DNA from: Stutzerimonas stutzeri
GTDB taxonomy: Bacteria; Pseudomonadota; Gammaproteobacteria; Pseudomonadales; Pseudomonadaceae
DNA length: 64,000 bases
Reading direction: 5' to 3'
NCBI RefSeq assembly: GCF_002890915.1
Contig: NZ_POUT01000004.1
Coordinates: forward strand, 62,001 to 126,000
A program made the translations under genes and the position numbers. A model generated the notes under the pieces. The model worked only from the letters and a program-made list of their open reading frames with translations. It ran no database searches and was not told the origin of the DNA. This document shows positions 54,449-63,664 of the stretch, piece by piece (within the stretch, counting starts at the first letter, position 1; each line of letters opens with the position of its first letter).

Positions 54449-56932
54449 TCAGAAGTGAGTCAGGGTCAGGCCGAGCTTGTAGGTCGGGCCGTACTCTTCG
54501 TACTGGGCGTTGTAGGAGCGGTGTCCGGTGTAGACGTAGTAGGACTCGTCCGTCAGGTTCAGCGCCTCGAAGGTCAGCTGCAGGTTCGGCGTGAGGAAGT
54601 AGCCGGCCTTGAAGTCGACGAACAGCTGGTCGTCGACGTAGAGGTCGTGGGCCTTGTCATCGATACCGGCCACCTCGTACAGGTAGTCGGACTTGTAGTT
54701 GGCGGCCAGGCGCAGGTTCAGCTTGTCGTTTTCCCAGCCAACCATCAGGTTGCCAACCGTATCGGAGTGGTTCGGCAGGTCGATGCTACGGCGCATGCCC
54801 TGCCCCTCGATGTCCGCGTCGGACTTGCTGAAGGTGGCATTGGCGCCCAGCAACAGGCCGTTCCACGGCGCCGGCAGCCAGTCGAGCTTCTGCGAGTAGG
54901 CCAGCTCCAGCCCGTAGAGCTTGGCGCTGCTGCCGTTCTGGAAGCTGAGCGCTTCGTCGAACGCGGCCCACTGGCCGGTGCCGGCCAGGTCGGTGTTGTA
55001 GATGAAGTTGTCGATGTCCTTGTAGAACAGGTAGGCGGACACCACGCCGGCGCGGCCCATGTAGTGCTCGATGCCGAGGTCGTAGTTGACGGACTCCAGC
55101 GGCTTGAGATCGGGGTTGCCGAACTCGGCGTCGTCGCCATCGATGACAAAACCGGGTGCCAGCTGGCCGAAGGTCGGGCGTACCACGCTGTTGGTCCATG
55201 CGGCGCGGATCAGCGTGTCATCGGTCAGCTGGTAGCGCACGTGCAGGCCGGGCAGCCAGTGGTGGTAGTCGTTGCTGCTGGAAATGGACTCGAACTGGTC
55301 GTCGCGCATGCCGGTGCCCTTGGCGCGAAAGCGCGTGCCCTCGTAGCGCAGGCCGGCGATGACACGCCAGCGGTCAACGTCCACCGTGTTCATCAGGTAC
55401 GCGGCATTGATGTCCTCGTGCATGTCGAAGTCATTGATGCGCGACTCCTCCTCGTCGTAGAACTCGCTGGCGTCCAGCCCGGCGATGACGCCCTTGATCG
55501 CCGAGGCGCTGATGCCGCGGCCGAAGCGGCCGAGCGCGTAGTCGACGTTGCCACCCTGGAAATCGGCCAGAGTCAGGTCGTCGAAGTCGTCATAGACCCA
55601 GACCTCGCTGTCGTTGTCCTTGTGCCGGCGGCTGAGCTTGCCGCCGAACTTGGCCTGCGCCGCGTAGCCCTGGATGTCGTAGTCGCGGGCCAGGTCCAGG
55701 CGGATATTCTTCTCCCGGTCGCGGGTATCGCTCTTCTCCCACTCCACTTCATCCAGCTCGAAGGAAGCCGGATCGTAGAAGGCCGAATCCACTGTCAGGC
55801 GCGGCTTGCGGCTGCTGGAGAAGCCGGCGTCGGCGAAGTCGCCTTCGAAGGTCGCGCCGGAGATGCCACCCGGATTGCGCTCGCGGGACTGGCTGTAGCC
55901 GACCTGTCCGCTCAGGGTCCAGAGGCCCATCATGCGTTCGCCGCCGAACACGTAGGACTGGATGGTCTGGGTTTCCTCGCGCGATTTCAGCTCGCGCCAG
56001 CCTTCGGCATCGCCGGTTTCGCCGGGCAACTGGGCGTCCTCGAACTCCACGCCGGCGGCGTTGCGCGTTTCGGTGTCCTTGAAGCGGCTGTACAGCGTAC
56101 GCAGGTAATAGCTGCTGACGTCATCCGGCTTGTAGTCGAAGTTCAGCCCGAAACCGGTGCGCTCGCGGGTGATCTCGTAGTCGCGCTGCTCGAACTCCTC
56201 CAGGCGTGCTCCATCGTCGGCAAAGTCCCACTTGCCGCCGGTTTCGACGTTGTCTGAACCGAACTTGCGCTCCTGCCAGCTGAGGGCTGCGGCCACACCG
56301 AAGTTGTCGACGCCATCGCCAAGGCTGAAGCGGTTGCTGATCGCGCCGGAGAACTTCGGGCTGGTCTTCTCGACATTCTCGTCGTAGCTGCCCTCGCCGC
56401 TGATGCTGTAGAACAGGCCGTCATGATCGAACGCCGAGAGGCTTTCCACCTCGATGGTGCCGCCCAGGGAGTTGGCGTCCATGTCCGGGGTGAGCGTCTT
56501 GACCACCGACAGCGACTGCACCAGCTCGGACGACAGCACATCCAGCGCCACCGCGCGGCGCTTGCTTTCCGGCGAGGGCACCAGGGTGCCGTTGATGGTG
56601 ACGCTGTTCAGGTCCGGCGCGATGCCACGCACGCTGACGAAGCGCCCTTCACCCTGGTCGCGCTCCACCGAGATCCCCGGAATGCGCTGCAGCGCTTCGG
56701 CGGCGTTGTCATCCGGCAGCTGACCGATGCCATCGGCGTGGACCACGCTCTTGACGCTGTCGGAACTGCGCTGGTCCTTCAGTGCCTCGTCGATGCTGAC
56801 GGCCTGGCCGATGACCTCGACGTGCTCCATGACCAGCGGCTCCTCGGCCCAGGCCGAACCGGCGCTGACAGCCAGGGCCAGCAGGCTGATCCTGAAACCG
56901 GCACGCTGGCCGCCGCTGCGATATGTGCTCAT
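54449..56932 (-). CDS. TonB-dependent outer-membrane receptor
   Basis: An 827-residue receptor with a signal peptide (core ISLLALAVSAGSAWA), a TonB box-like EHVEVIG, a plug (DNAAEALQRIPGISVERDQ) and a 22-strand barrel ending in LTLTHF. The style matches the large proteobacterial group often called TonB-Xanth-Caul. Co-location with phytase and PhoX suggests uptake of phytate or inositol phosphates; this is inferred. ATG 56932 follows GGGGGGA, and a Pho-box-like site lies upstream. Confidence 0.9.
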   Translation of the reverse strand: MSTYRSGGQRAGFRISLLALAVSAGSAWAEEPLVMEHVEVIGQAVSIDEALKDQRSSDSVKSVVHADGIGQLPDDNAAEALQRIPGISVERDQGEGRFVSVRGIAPDLNSVTINGTLVPSPESKRRAVALDVLSSELVQSLSVVKTLTPDMDANSLGGTIEVESLSAFDHDGLFYSISGEGSYDENVEKTSPKFSGAISNRFSLGDGVDNFGVAAALSWQERKFGSDNVETGGKWDFADDGARLEEFEQRDYEITRERTGFGLNFDYKPDDVSSYYLRTLYSRFKDTETRNAAGVEFEDAQLPGETGDAEGWRELKSREETQTIQSYVFGGERMMGLWTLSGQVGYSQSRERNPGGISGATFEGDFADAGFSSSRKPRLTVDSAFYDPASFELDEVEWEKSDTRDREKNIRLDLARDYDIQGYAAQAKFGGKLSRRHKDNDSEVWVYDDFDDLTLADFQGGNVDYALGRFGRGISASAIKGVIAGLDASEFYDEEESRINDFDMHEDINAAYLMNTVDVDRWRVIAGLRYEGTRFRAKGTGMRDDQFESISSSNDYHHWLPGLHVRYQLTDDTLIRAAWTNSVVRPTFGQLAPGFVIDGDDAEFGNPDLKPLESVNYDLGIEHYMGRAGVVSAYLFYKDIDNFIYNTDLAGTGQWAAFDEALSFQNGSSAKLYGLELAYSQKLDWLPAPWNGLLLGANATFSKSDADIEGQGMRRSIDLPNHSDTVGNLMVGWENDKLNLRLAANYKSDYLYEVAGIDDKAHDLYVDDQLFVDFKAGYFLTPNLQLTFEALNLTDESYYVYTGHRSYNAQYEEYGPTYKLGLTLTHF

Positions 56933-57000
56933 GAACAATCCCCCCGAACTGTGTTGGCCGGGCCCATCCCGGAAACTGCAGCGGACGGTAGGCGGGGCAG

Positions 57001-57018
57001 ATGGCGGTTCTGTGACAG
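57001..57018 (-). promoter_or_regulatory. Possible Pho box of the phytase operon
   Basis: On the minus strand CTGTCAC-AGAA-CCGCCAT matches the PhoB direct repeat CTGTCAT-N4-CTGTCAT at 11 of 14 positions. It is about 70-86 bases before the receptor start, the expected place for a PhoB-activated promoter. Confidence 0.5.
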
Positions 57019-57106
57019 GCGCGGCGGCAAGCGGCGCAAATGCGGTGATCTGGAGGGTTTTCAGCGGGATATTGAGCCGATATGACCTGGCGGTGTAGCG
57101 GTGCAG

Positions 57107-57124
57107 GGCGGGTTGCAACCCGCC
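57107..57124. repeat. GGCGGGTTGCAACCCGCC palindrome
   Basis: A perfect 18-base palindrome followed by a second arm CGGCGGGTTTCACCCGTCC at 57150-57170. This style of repeat is common between pseudomonad genes. Confidence 0.5.
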
Positions 57125-57192
57125 GACCCAGCGGGATGGCAGCTCCGTATCGGCGGGTTTCACCCGTCCTACGGCTGGAAGCTGGAGGGCCC

Positions 57193-57295
57193 AAAGAGCA
57201 TCGCCCCGAGGTCGGGCCTCCCACAAGAGCAGCCTGTGCACGCCGTACTCCTGTGGGAGGCGCGACCCCGCGGCGATGCAGGCCGCAGGGCTGCC
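57193..57295. repeat. REP-pair element, copy 4
   Basis: AGCATCGCCCCGAGGTCGGG..CTCCCACAA and TGTGGGAGGCGCGACC..CGGCGATGCAGG repeat the structure of the copy at 29488 in the same orientation. With the palindrome at 57107 and the heptamers at 57301 it fills most of the 571-base gap before the next gene. Confidence 0.7.
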
Positions 57296-57300
57296 AAAGG

Positions 57301-57330
57301 CCTGAAGCCTGAAGCCTGAAGCCTGAAGCC
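57301..57330. repeat. Heptanucleotide tandem repeat CTGAAGC x4
   Basis: Four perfect tandem copies of a 7-base unit. A shorter heptamer tract (AGCTTCC twice) lies at 248-264. Confidence 0.7.
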
Positions 57331-57503
57331 TCCAATGAAACCAAAACGTTCATCCGCCACTCCTGCTCCGCCCCCAAGCCCGGCCCCGGATAATTCACAC
57401 CCCCAATCGAAACTCCCCTGAGCCGAATCGACCCCCGGCCGCTTCATCGAACCGTCATATCGGTCTGTTTCCGTGCACCCATGCCTGGCCACGGAGCCCC
57501 TCG

Positions 57504-58418
57504 ATGAAGTCGCTACTCAAACTCCACACCCTCACCCTGCTGGGTCTGGCCCTGGCCGCCAACGCCGGCCTGCAGGTGCTGCTGGCCGCCGGCGAGATCA
57601 AGCCGTGGGCCGCGATCGACTGGATGGACGTAGCCGGCGAAGGCGGCAGCGCGGTCCTGGCGCTGGCCTGGCTGGTGATGCTGCTGCACAGCCGCCCCGC
57701 CGGTCGGGTGACACGGCTGCTGGCGCTGGGGCTGGCCTGCATCTGCTTTTCCTGGTGGATGGACACGCTCGACGAATTCATCCAGCTGCCCGCCACGATT
57801 TCCTGGGACAACTGGCTGGAAACCGCGCCGATGCCGGTCGGCCTGATCCTCCTGACCGTCGGCCTCTATCACTTCAACCAGGAGCAGCGCGCCATCAATG
57901 CGCAGATGAGCAAGCGCGAGCGGCTGTTTCGCGAACATCGGCTGTTCGACAACCTCACCCCGCTGAGCACCGCCGAATACCTGCGGCGGCAGCTCGACCA
58001 GACCCTGCGCCTGGCCAACGAGGAGCAGCGCCCGCTGTCTCTGCTGGCGATCGACCTGGACGACTTCAGCCGGGTCAACCAGCGCTACGGCCAGGCCGAG
58101 GGCGATCTGGTGCTGCAGGCCGTGGCGCAGCTGCTGGTGCTCAACCTTCGTCATCAGGACCTGCTCTGCCGCCTGGCCGGCGATCGCTTCGTCGTGCTCT
58201 TGCCGGACACCGCCGAACAACAGGCGCGGCAGCTTGCCGAGGAGTTGCAGACCGCTGTCGCCAGCCTCGCGCACAAGACCCGCCAGCACGGCGAGCGCCT
58301 GCATCTGCGCGCCAGCACCGCGGTGGTGATGGCCTTCGACGACGATGCCGAGCAGCTGCTCCAGCGCCTCAACCTCGCGCTGGCCAAGGCCAAGCAGTCA
58401 CTGCCGCGCTGCGCCTGA
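57504..58418 (+). CDS. Membrane protein with degenerate GGDEF domain
   Basis: A 304-residue protein with about four N-terminal helices (1-125), a short coiled stretch and a C-terminal GGDEF-fold domain whose signature is AGDRF (225-229) rather than GGDEF. The active-site Glu is lost, so diguanylate cyclase activity is unlikely; it may bind nucleotide or act as a scaffold. It ends 7 bases before the AraC-family gene, so the two probably work together. Confidence 0.85.
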   Translation: MKSLLKLHTLTLLGLALAANAGLQVLLAAGEIKPWAAIDWMDVAGEGGSAVLALAWLVMLLHSRPAGRVTRLLALGLACICFSWWMDTLDEFIQLPATISWDNWLETAPMPVGLILLTVGLYHFNQEQRAINAQMSKRERLFREHRLFDNLTPLSTAEYLRRQLDQTLRLANEEQRPLSLLAIDLDDFSRVNQRYGQAEGDLVLQAVAQLLVLNLRHQDLLCRLAGDRFVVLLPDTAEQQARQLAEELQTAVASLAHKTRQHGERLHLRASTAVVMAFDDDAEQLLQRLNLALAKAKQSLPRCA

Positions 58419-58425
58419 GACGACC

Positions 58426-59463
58426 ATGAACAGCCCCTTACGCTGGTACGAGTGGGACAGCCGCTTCATCGCCGCGCATCACCAGCCGGCGGTCCTGCTG
58501 GACCTGGCGTTGTCACGCGGCATCGACAGCCACGCGCTGCTGCGCGGCAGCGGGCTGTTCTACGAAGACATCGCCAGTGGCCGGGCGCGGGTCAGCCCGG
58601 CGCAGTTGCTGACCCTGATCGGCAACGCGGAACGCCTGCTCGGCGCAGCGGACAGCAGTTTCCTCTTCGGCCAGCGCCTGCTGCCCGGCCATTACGGCGA
58701 AGTCAGCCTGGCGCTGGCCAATGCCGGCAATCTCGAGCAGGCGCTGGAGCGCCTCTGTCAGTTCCGCGCCCTGCTCTGCCCGTTGCTGGCTCCAAGGCTG
58801 CTGCTGGATGAGCGGCAGATTCACCTGTACTGGCTGGATGGTGGCGCCAGTGGGCGGCACCAGCGGTTTCTCGTGGAGGCGCACCTGACCGCCATCGTCG
58901 CGCTGTGCAAACGCGGCTCCGGTCTGCGGTTGCCCTGGCGCTTCCAGTTCGCCTATGCGCAGCCGCGGCACATCGAGCAGTACTGGGTGCATCTGGGCGA
59001 TGCGCTGCAGTTCGACCGCCAGCTGACCCTGCTCAGTCTGCCGCGCGAATACCTGCATCAGCCCTGGCCGGAGGCGTCGACCACCGTGGGCCAGGTCGCG
59101 GTGCAGGCCAGCCAGCAACAGATCGATGCGCTGGACGGGCCGTGCGCCTTTCTCGATGCGTTCTACCAGTACCTGGAGGCGCACATCCGCGAGCCGCTGA
59201 ATCTCGAGCGCGTCGCCGTCGCGTTCGCCATGAGCCCGGCGACGCTCAAGCGCAAGCTGGCCAAGCACGGTACGCATTTCCAGGAGCAACTGGACCTGGT
59301 TCGCAAGCACGTCGCGCTCTACCTCTACCAGGCCTGTGGCTTGGGTAACGAGGCTGTGGCGCGGCACCTGGGCTTCAACGACACCACCAATTTCCGCCGC
59401 GCCTTCAAGCGCTGGACAGGCGTGGTGCCCAGCGGGCTGCAGCCACTGTTCGACGCGCCCTGA
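58426..59463 (+). CDS. AraC-family transcriptional regulator (Arabinose_bd N-terminal domain)
   Basis: A 345-residue regulator with an N-terminal ligand/oligomer domain of the OruR/ArgR-like kind (about 20-200) and a C-terminal double helix-turn-helix (LNLERVAVAFAMSPATLKRK and NEAVARHLGFNDTTNFRRAF). The ligand is unknown. It is coupled to the degenerate GGDEF gene. ATG 58426 is used; the upstream frame belongs to that gene. Confidence 0.88.
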   Translation: MNSPLRWYEWDSRFIAAHHQPAVLLDLALSRGIDSHALLRGSGLFYEDIASGRARVSPAQLLTLIGNAERLLGAADSSFLFGQRLLPGHYGEVSLALANAGNLEQALERLCQFRALLCPLLAPRLLLDERQIHLYWLDGGASGRHQRFLVEAHLTAIVALCKRGSGLRLPWRFQFAYAQPRHIEQYWVHLGDALQFDRQLTLLSLPREYLHQPWPEASTTVGQVAVQASQQQIDALDGPCAFLDAFYQYLEAHIREPLNLERVAVAFAMSPATLKRKLAKHGTHFQEQLDLVRKHVALYLYQACGLGNEAVARHLGFNDTTNFRRAFKRWTGVVPSGLQPLFDAP

Positions 59464-59513
59464 GGAAATGCTAAGGTTCGGCCCGCACTACCTTCGATGC
59501 AAACGGACCGGGC

Positions 59514-60401
59514 ATGGACATCAAGCAGCTGAAGTTTCTCGTGGCGCTCGACGAAACGCGGCATTTCAGCCAGGCGGCGGCGCGCTGTCACGTCACCCAG
59601 CCGACGCTGTCGATGCGCCTGCGCACCCTGGAAGACGAGCTCGGTCTGCAGCTGGTGATTCGTGGCCAGCGCTTCGAAGGCTTCACGCCCGAAGGTGAGC
59701 GCATCCTGGCCTGGGCGCGTAGCCTGCTGGCCGCTCAGGACGGACTGCTGACCGAGGCCGCCTCCTGCCGCGGCCAGCTGGTCGGCACGCTGCGCCTGGG
59801 CGTAGTGCCGCTGGCCGGGTTCGACCCGATGCAGCTGGTACGGGCGTTCGGCGAACGCCATCCGAGCCTGCGTTTCGAGCTGTTCGCACTCAGCAGCGAG
59901 CAGATTCTCGAGCGACTCAGCCGTAATCTGCTGGATCTCGGCCTGTCCTATCTGGAGCGCCTCGACGACGCGCACTTCGCCAGCCTGCCCCTCGGCGAAA
60001 CGCGCATGGGCCTGCTGCATGACGAGCGCCATTTCCGCTTCGATGCCCCTTCGCTGAGCTGGGAGGCCCTGGCTGGCCTGCCCCTGGGCCTGCTGACCGG
60101 CGGCATGCACTTTCGCCAGTCCATCGACCACGCGCTGCGCAGCCGTGGCCTGAGCCTTGCGCCGCGGCTGCAGACCGATGCCGTACATCATCTGCTGCAG
60201 GCCGTGGGCGCCGGTCTGTGCTGCGCCATCATGCCGCTCGATAGCGGACTCGAGGCCCTGGACAGCCGGCTGACGCTGACGCCTATCGACAATGCCAGCA
60301 CTCTGGCGCCGCTGGGGCTGATCCTGCGGCGCGACTCTCCGCGATCCGCACTGGGTGAGGCCTGTTTCAACGAGGCCCGCGAACTGCTGCAACAGCGATG
60401 A
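59514..60401 (+). CDS. LysR-family transcriptional regulator
   Basis: A 295-residue LysR protein with the N-terminal winged helix (QLKFLVALDETRHFSQAAARCHVTQPTLSMRL) and a substrate-binding domain. Lying just upstream of fdhD and a formate-dehydrogenase-like gene on the same strand, it probably regulates them. The effector is unknown. Confidence 0.9.
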   Translation: MDIKQLKFLVALDETRHFSQAAARCHVTQPTLSMRLRTLEDELGLQLVIRGQRFEGFTPEGERILAWARSLLAAQDGLLTEAASCRGQLVGTLRLGVVPLAGFDPMQLVRAFGERHPSLRFELFALSSEQILERLSRNLLDLGLSYLERLDDAHFASLPLGETRMGLLHDERHFRFDAPSLSWEALAGLPLGLLTGGMHFRQSIDHALRSRGLSLAPRLQTDAVHHLLQAVGAGLCCAIMPLDSGLEALDSRLTLTPIDNASTLAPLGLILRRDSPRSALGEACFNEARELLQQR

Positions 60402-60508
60402 AAGGGGCTGGTGATCGACGCCATCGATCACACCATCGGACATAGCGATTGGACGGCCGGCACCGGCGCTCCTAGGCTGCCTGCGTCGACCTGTCGCAGG
60501 CAGCCGCC

Positions 60509-61306
60509 ATGCTCTACGCCACTCTGAACTCCGCCGAACCGCACGATGCACGCGCTGCGCTGTTGGCCGAGGAATGCGCGCTGGCCATCAGCTACAACGG
60601 TCTGAACCATGCCGTGATGATGGTGACGCCGCAGGATCTGGAAGAGTTCGTCGTCGGCTTCAGCCTCGCTGGCGGGCTGATCGAGCGACTCGATGACCTG
60701 CGTGACCTGCGCTTGCTCGGCGACGGCAGCGCTCGCCGCGCGGACGTACAGGTCAGCCCGCGGGCGTTCTGGACACTCAAGCAGCAGCGTCGCCAGCTCG
60801 CCGGCACCAGCGGCTGCGGACTCTGCGGGGTGGATGCGCTGGATCAGGCACTGCCGCAGCTGGTGCCGCTGCAGCCGACAGCACTGCCACCCGAAGGGCA
60901 TTTCCATGAGCTGCGCCAGCGCATTGCGAGCGCCCAGCTGATGGCGCGCGACAGCGGTGCGCTGCACGCGGCGCTGTATGTCGACGGCAACGGAAAGATC
61001 GCCCTCTGCCGTGAGGACATCGGCCGGCATAACGCGCTGGACAAGCTGATCGGCGCGCTGACGCTGCAACGCCGCAAGCCGAGCGAAGGCTTCGTCGTGG
61101 TCACCAGCCGCTGCAGCCTGGAATTGATCCACAAGGCCGTGCGCGCCGGCATCGGCACGCTGGTCAGCCTCTCGGCACCGACCCAGCTCACCGTGCAGTG
61201 GGCGCGCCAGCACCACCTCAACCTCATTCATCTGCCCCACCACAGCGCGCCGCGGGTCTACAGCCCTGCGCCTGCGCTGCCCGACCAGAACGGATGCCAC
61301 CCATGA
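60509..61306 (+). CDS. fdhD: Formate dehydrogenase accessory sulfurtransferase FdhD
   Basis: A 265-residue protein that delivers sulfur from IscS to the molybdenum cofactor of formate dehydrogenases. The CxxC pair is Cys103-Cys106 (SGCGLCG), and the MVTPQDLEEFVVGFSL and CREDIGRHNALDKLIG blocks are typical. Its stop overlaps the start of the oxidoreductase it is expected to activate. Confidence 0.94.
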   Translation: MLYATLNSAEPHDARAALLAEECALAISYNGLNHAVMMVTPQDLEEFVVGFSLAGGLIERLDDLRDLRLLGDGSARRADVQVSPRAFWTLKQQRRQLAGTSGCGLCGVDALDQALPQLVPLQPTALPPEGHFHELRQRIASAQLMARDSGALHAALYVDGNGKIALCREDIGRHNALDKLIGALTLQRRKPSEGFVVVTSRCSLELIHKAVRAGIGTLVSLSAPTQLTVQWARQHHLNLIHLPHHSAPRVYSPAPALPDQNGCHP

Positions 61307-63648
61307 GCCGCACGTCCCGCTTCCATCCCGCCACCCGCTTCCAGCCTTACGCCGGCCCGGCTGGCGGCTGGGGCGCCCTGCGCAGCGTGGCCAGCGCCTG
61401 GCTCGGCAGCGGCAATGCGCTGAAGAACATCCGCGCCATGCTCAAGACCAACCAGAACGGCGGCTTCGACTGCCCCGGCTGCGCCTGGGGCGATTCGCCG
61501 GAGGCCGGCGCGGTGAAGTTCTGCGAGAACGGCGCCAAGGCGGTGAACTGGGAAGCCACGCGCCACCGCGTGGATGCAGCCTTTTTCGCCCGCCACAGCG
61601 TCAGCCAGTTACGCGAGCAGAGCGATTACTGGCTCGAATACCAGGGGCGCCTCACCGAACCGGTCCGTTATGACGCGGCCAGCGACCGCTATCGGCCGAT
61701 CACCTGGGATGATGCGTTCGCGCTGATCGCGCGACACCTGAACGGCCTGGCCAGCCCGCACCAGGCAGCCTTCTACACATCCGGCCGGGCCAGCAACGAA
61801 GCGGCCTACCTCTACCAGCTGTTCGGCCGCAGCTTCGGCACCAACAACTTTCCCGACTGCTCGAACATGTGCCACGAGGCCAGCGGCGTCGCCCTCACCG
61901 AATCCATCGGTGTCGGCAAGGGCACGGTAACGCTGGAAGATTTCGACCACGCCGATGCGATCTTCGTACTTGGCCAGAACCCCGGCACCAACCACCCGCG
62001 CATGCTCGAACCGCTGCGCCAGGCGCTGGAGCGCGGTGCCCAGGTGGTCTGTTTCAATCCACTGCGCGAACGCGGCCTGGAACGCTTCCAGCATCCGCAG
62101 AAGCCTATCGAGATGCTCGCCAACCAGGACGCGCCGACCCACAGCGCCTATCTGCGGCCCAATCTCGGCGGCGACCTGGCGGTGCTGCGCGGCATCGCCA
62201 AGTACCTGCTGCAATGGGAACGCGAAGCCCTGCTCAGCTGCGACCCGGCAGTATTCGACCGGGCCTTCCTCGCCGAACACACCCATGCCGTCGATGCCTA
62301 TCTGGAGGCGATCGATGCCACGCCCTGGCCGCAGATCGAGCAGCAGTCAGGGCTGGGCCGCGAGGAAATCCGCCATGCCGCGCAGGTTTACCGCGACGCC
62401 GGGCGCACCATCGTCTGCTGGGCCATGGGCATCACCCAGCACCATCATTCGGTGGCGACCATCCAGGAGATCACCAACCTGCTGATGCTGCGCGGCAACC
62501 TCGGCAAGCCTGGGGCCGGTGCCTGCCCGGTGCGCGGCCACAGCAACGTGCAGGGTGATCGCACCATGGGCATCAACGAACGCCCGCCGGCCGCGCTACT
62601 GGATGCGCTGGAGCGCCATTTCGCCCTGCCGATGCCCCGCCAGCCCGGGCACAACACCGTGGAATGCATCCAGGCCATGCTGGCCGGCGAGGTGCAGGTA
62701 TTCATCGGCCTGGGCGGCAACTTCGCCCAGGCCACGCCGGACAGCCCGCGCACCCGCCAGGCGTTGCGCAACTGCGCGCTGACCGTGCAGATCAGCACCA
62801 AGCTCAACCGCAGCCATCTGACCGTCGGCCGCGACGCGCTGATCCTGCCCTGCCTCGGCCGCACCGACATCGACCGCCAGGCCTGCGGCCCGCAGGCGGT
62901 CACCGTGGAAGACTCGTTCAGCATGATCCACGCCTCCCGGGGCCAGCTGGAGCCTTTGTCGGCGCAGATGCGTTCGGAGCCGGCGATCATCGCCGGCATC
63001 GCCGCCGCCACGCTGGGCAAGCGCCCGGTGGACTGGCTATGGCTGGTGGAGGACTACGCACGAATCCGCGAGCTGATCGCGGCGACCATCCCGGGTTTCG
63101 CCGGCTTCGACCACCGCCTGCATCGCCCTGGCGGCTTCTATCTGGGCAACGCGGCCGCGCGCCGGGAATGGAACACCGCCAGCGGCCGCGCCGCGTTCAA
63201 GGCGCATGCGCTGCCCGCCGAGTTGCTGCCGGAGCAAGCGCGCCAGCCCGGCGTCAGCGCCGATCTGATCTTGCAGACGCTACGCTCCCACGACCAGTAC
63301 AACACCACGCTGTACGGCCTGAACGACCGCTACCGCGGCGTCAAGGGCATGCGCGAGGTGGTGTTCGTCAACCCCGCCGACATCCAGCGCCTGGGCCTGG
63401 AGGCGGGCCAGCAGGTCGATCTGATTTCGCTCTGGGACGACGGTATCGAGCGACGCGTAAGCGGCTTCACCCTGCTCGCCTACGACACCCCGCCGGGCCA
63501 GGCCGCCGCCTATTACCCGGAAACCAACCCGCTGGTGCCGCTGGAGAGTTTTGGCGACCGCAGCTATACGCCGACCTCGAAATTCGTCGCCATCCGCGTG
63601 CTGCCCGCCACGCAGGCAATGCAGCCGGAGATGATCGTCAGCGGCTGA
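61303..63648 (+). CDS. FdhF/YdeP-family molybdopterin oxidoreductase
   Basis: A 781-residue bis-MGD enzyme of the YdeP type. The N-terminal Cys57, Cys60 and Cys74 (CPGCAWG, FCENG) are of the iron-sulfur kind, followed by a molybdopterin domain with DCSNMCHEASG (possible Mo-ligand Cys) and a C-terminal MGD-binding domain (LRSHDQYNTTLYG, NPADIQRLGL). The substrate of YdeP proteins is not firmly known (formate or a related compound). ATG 61303 overlaps the fdhD stop. Confidence 0.9.
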   Translation: MSRTSRFHPATRFQPYAGPAGGWGALRSVASAWLGSGNALKNIRAMLKTNQNGGFDCPGCAWGDSPEAGAVKFCENGAKAVNWEATRHRVDAAFFARHSVSQLREQSDYWLEYQGRLTEPVRYDAASDRYRPITWDDAFALIARHLNGLASPHQAAFYTSGRASNEAAYLYQLFGRSFGTNNFPDCSNMCHEASGVALTESIGVGKGTVTLEDFDHADAIFVLGQNPGTNHPRMLEPLRQALERGAQVVCFNPLRERGLERFQHPQKPIEMLANQDAPTHSAYLRPNLGGDLAVLRGIAKYLLQWEREALLSCDPAVFDRAFLAEHTHAVDAYLEAIDATPWPQIEQQSGLGREEIRHAAQVYRDAGRTIVCWAMGITQHHHSVATIQEITNLLMLRGNLGKPGAGACPVRGHSNVQGDRTMGINERPPAALLDALERHFALPMPRQPGHNTVECIQAMLAGEVQVFIGLGGNFAQATPDSPRTRQALRNCALTVQISTKLNRSHLTVGRDALILPCLGRTDIDRQACGPQAVTVEDSFSMIHASRGQLEPLSAQMRSEPAIIAGIAAATLGKRPVDWLWLVEDYARIRELIAATIPGFAGFDHRLHRPGGFYLGNAAARREWNTASGRAAFKAHALPAELLPEQARQPGVSADLILQTLRSHDQYNTTLYGLNDRYRGVKGMREVVFVNPADIQRLGLEAGQQVDLISLWDDGIERRVSGFTLLAYDTPPGQAAAYYPETNPLVPLESFGDRSYTPTSKFVAIRVLPATQAMQPEMIVSG

Positions 63649-63664
63649 CCACGCCGAGGAAGCC

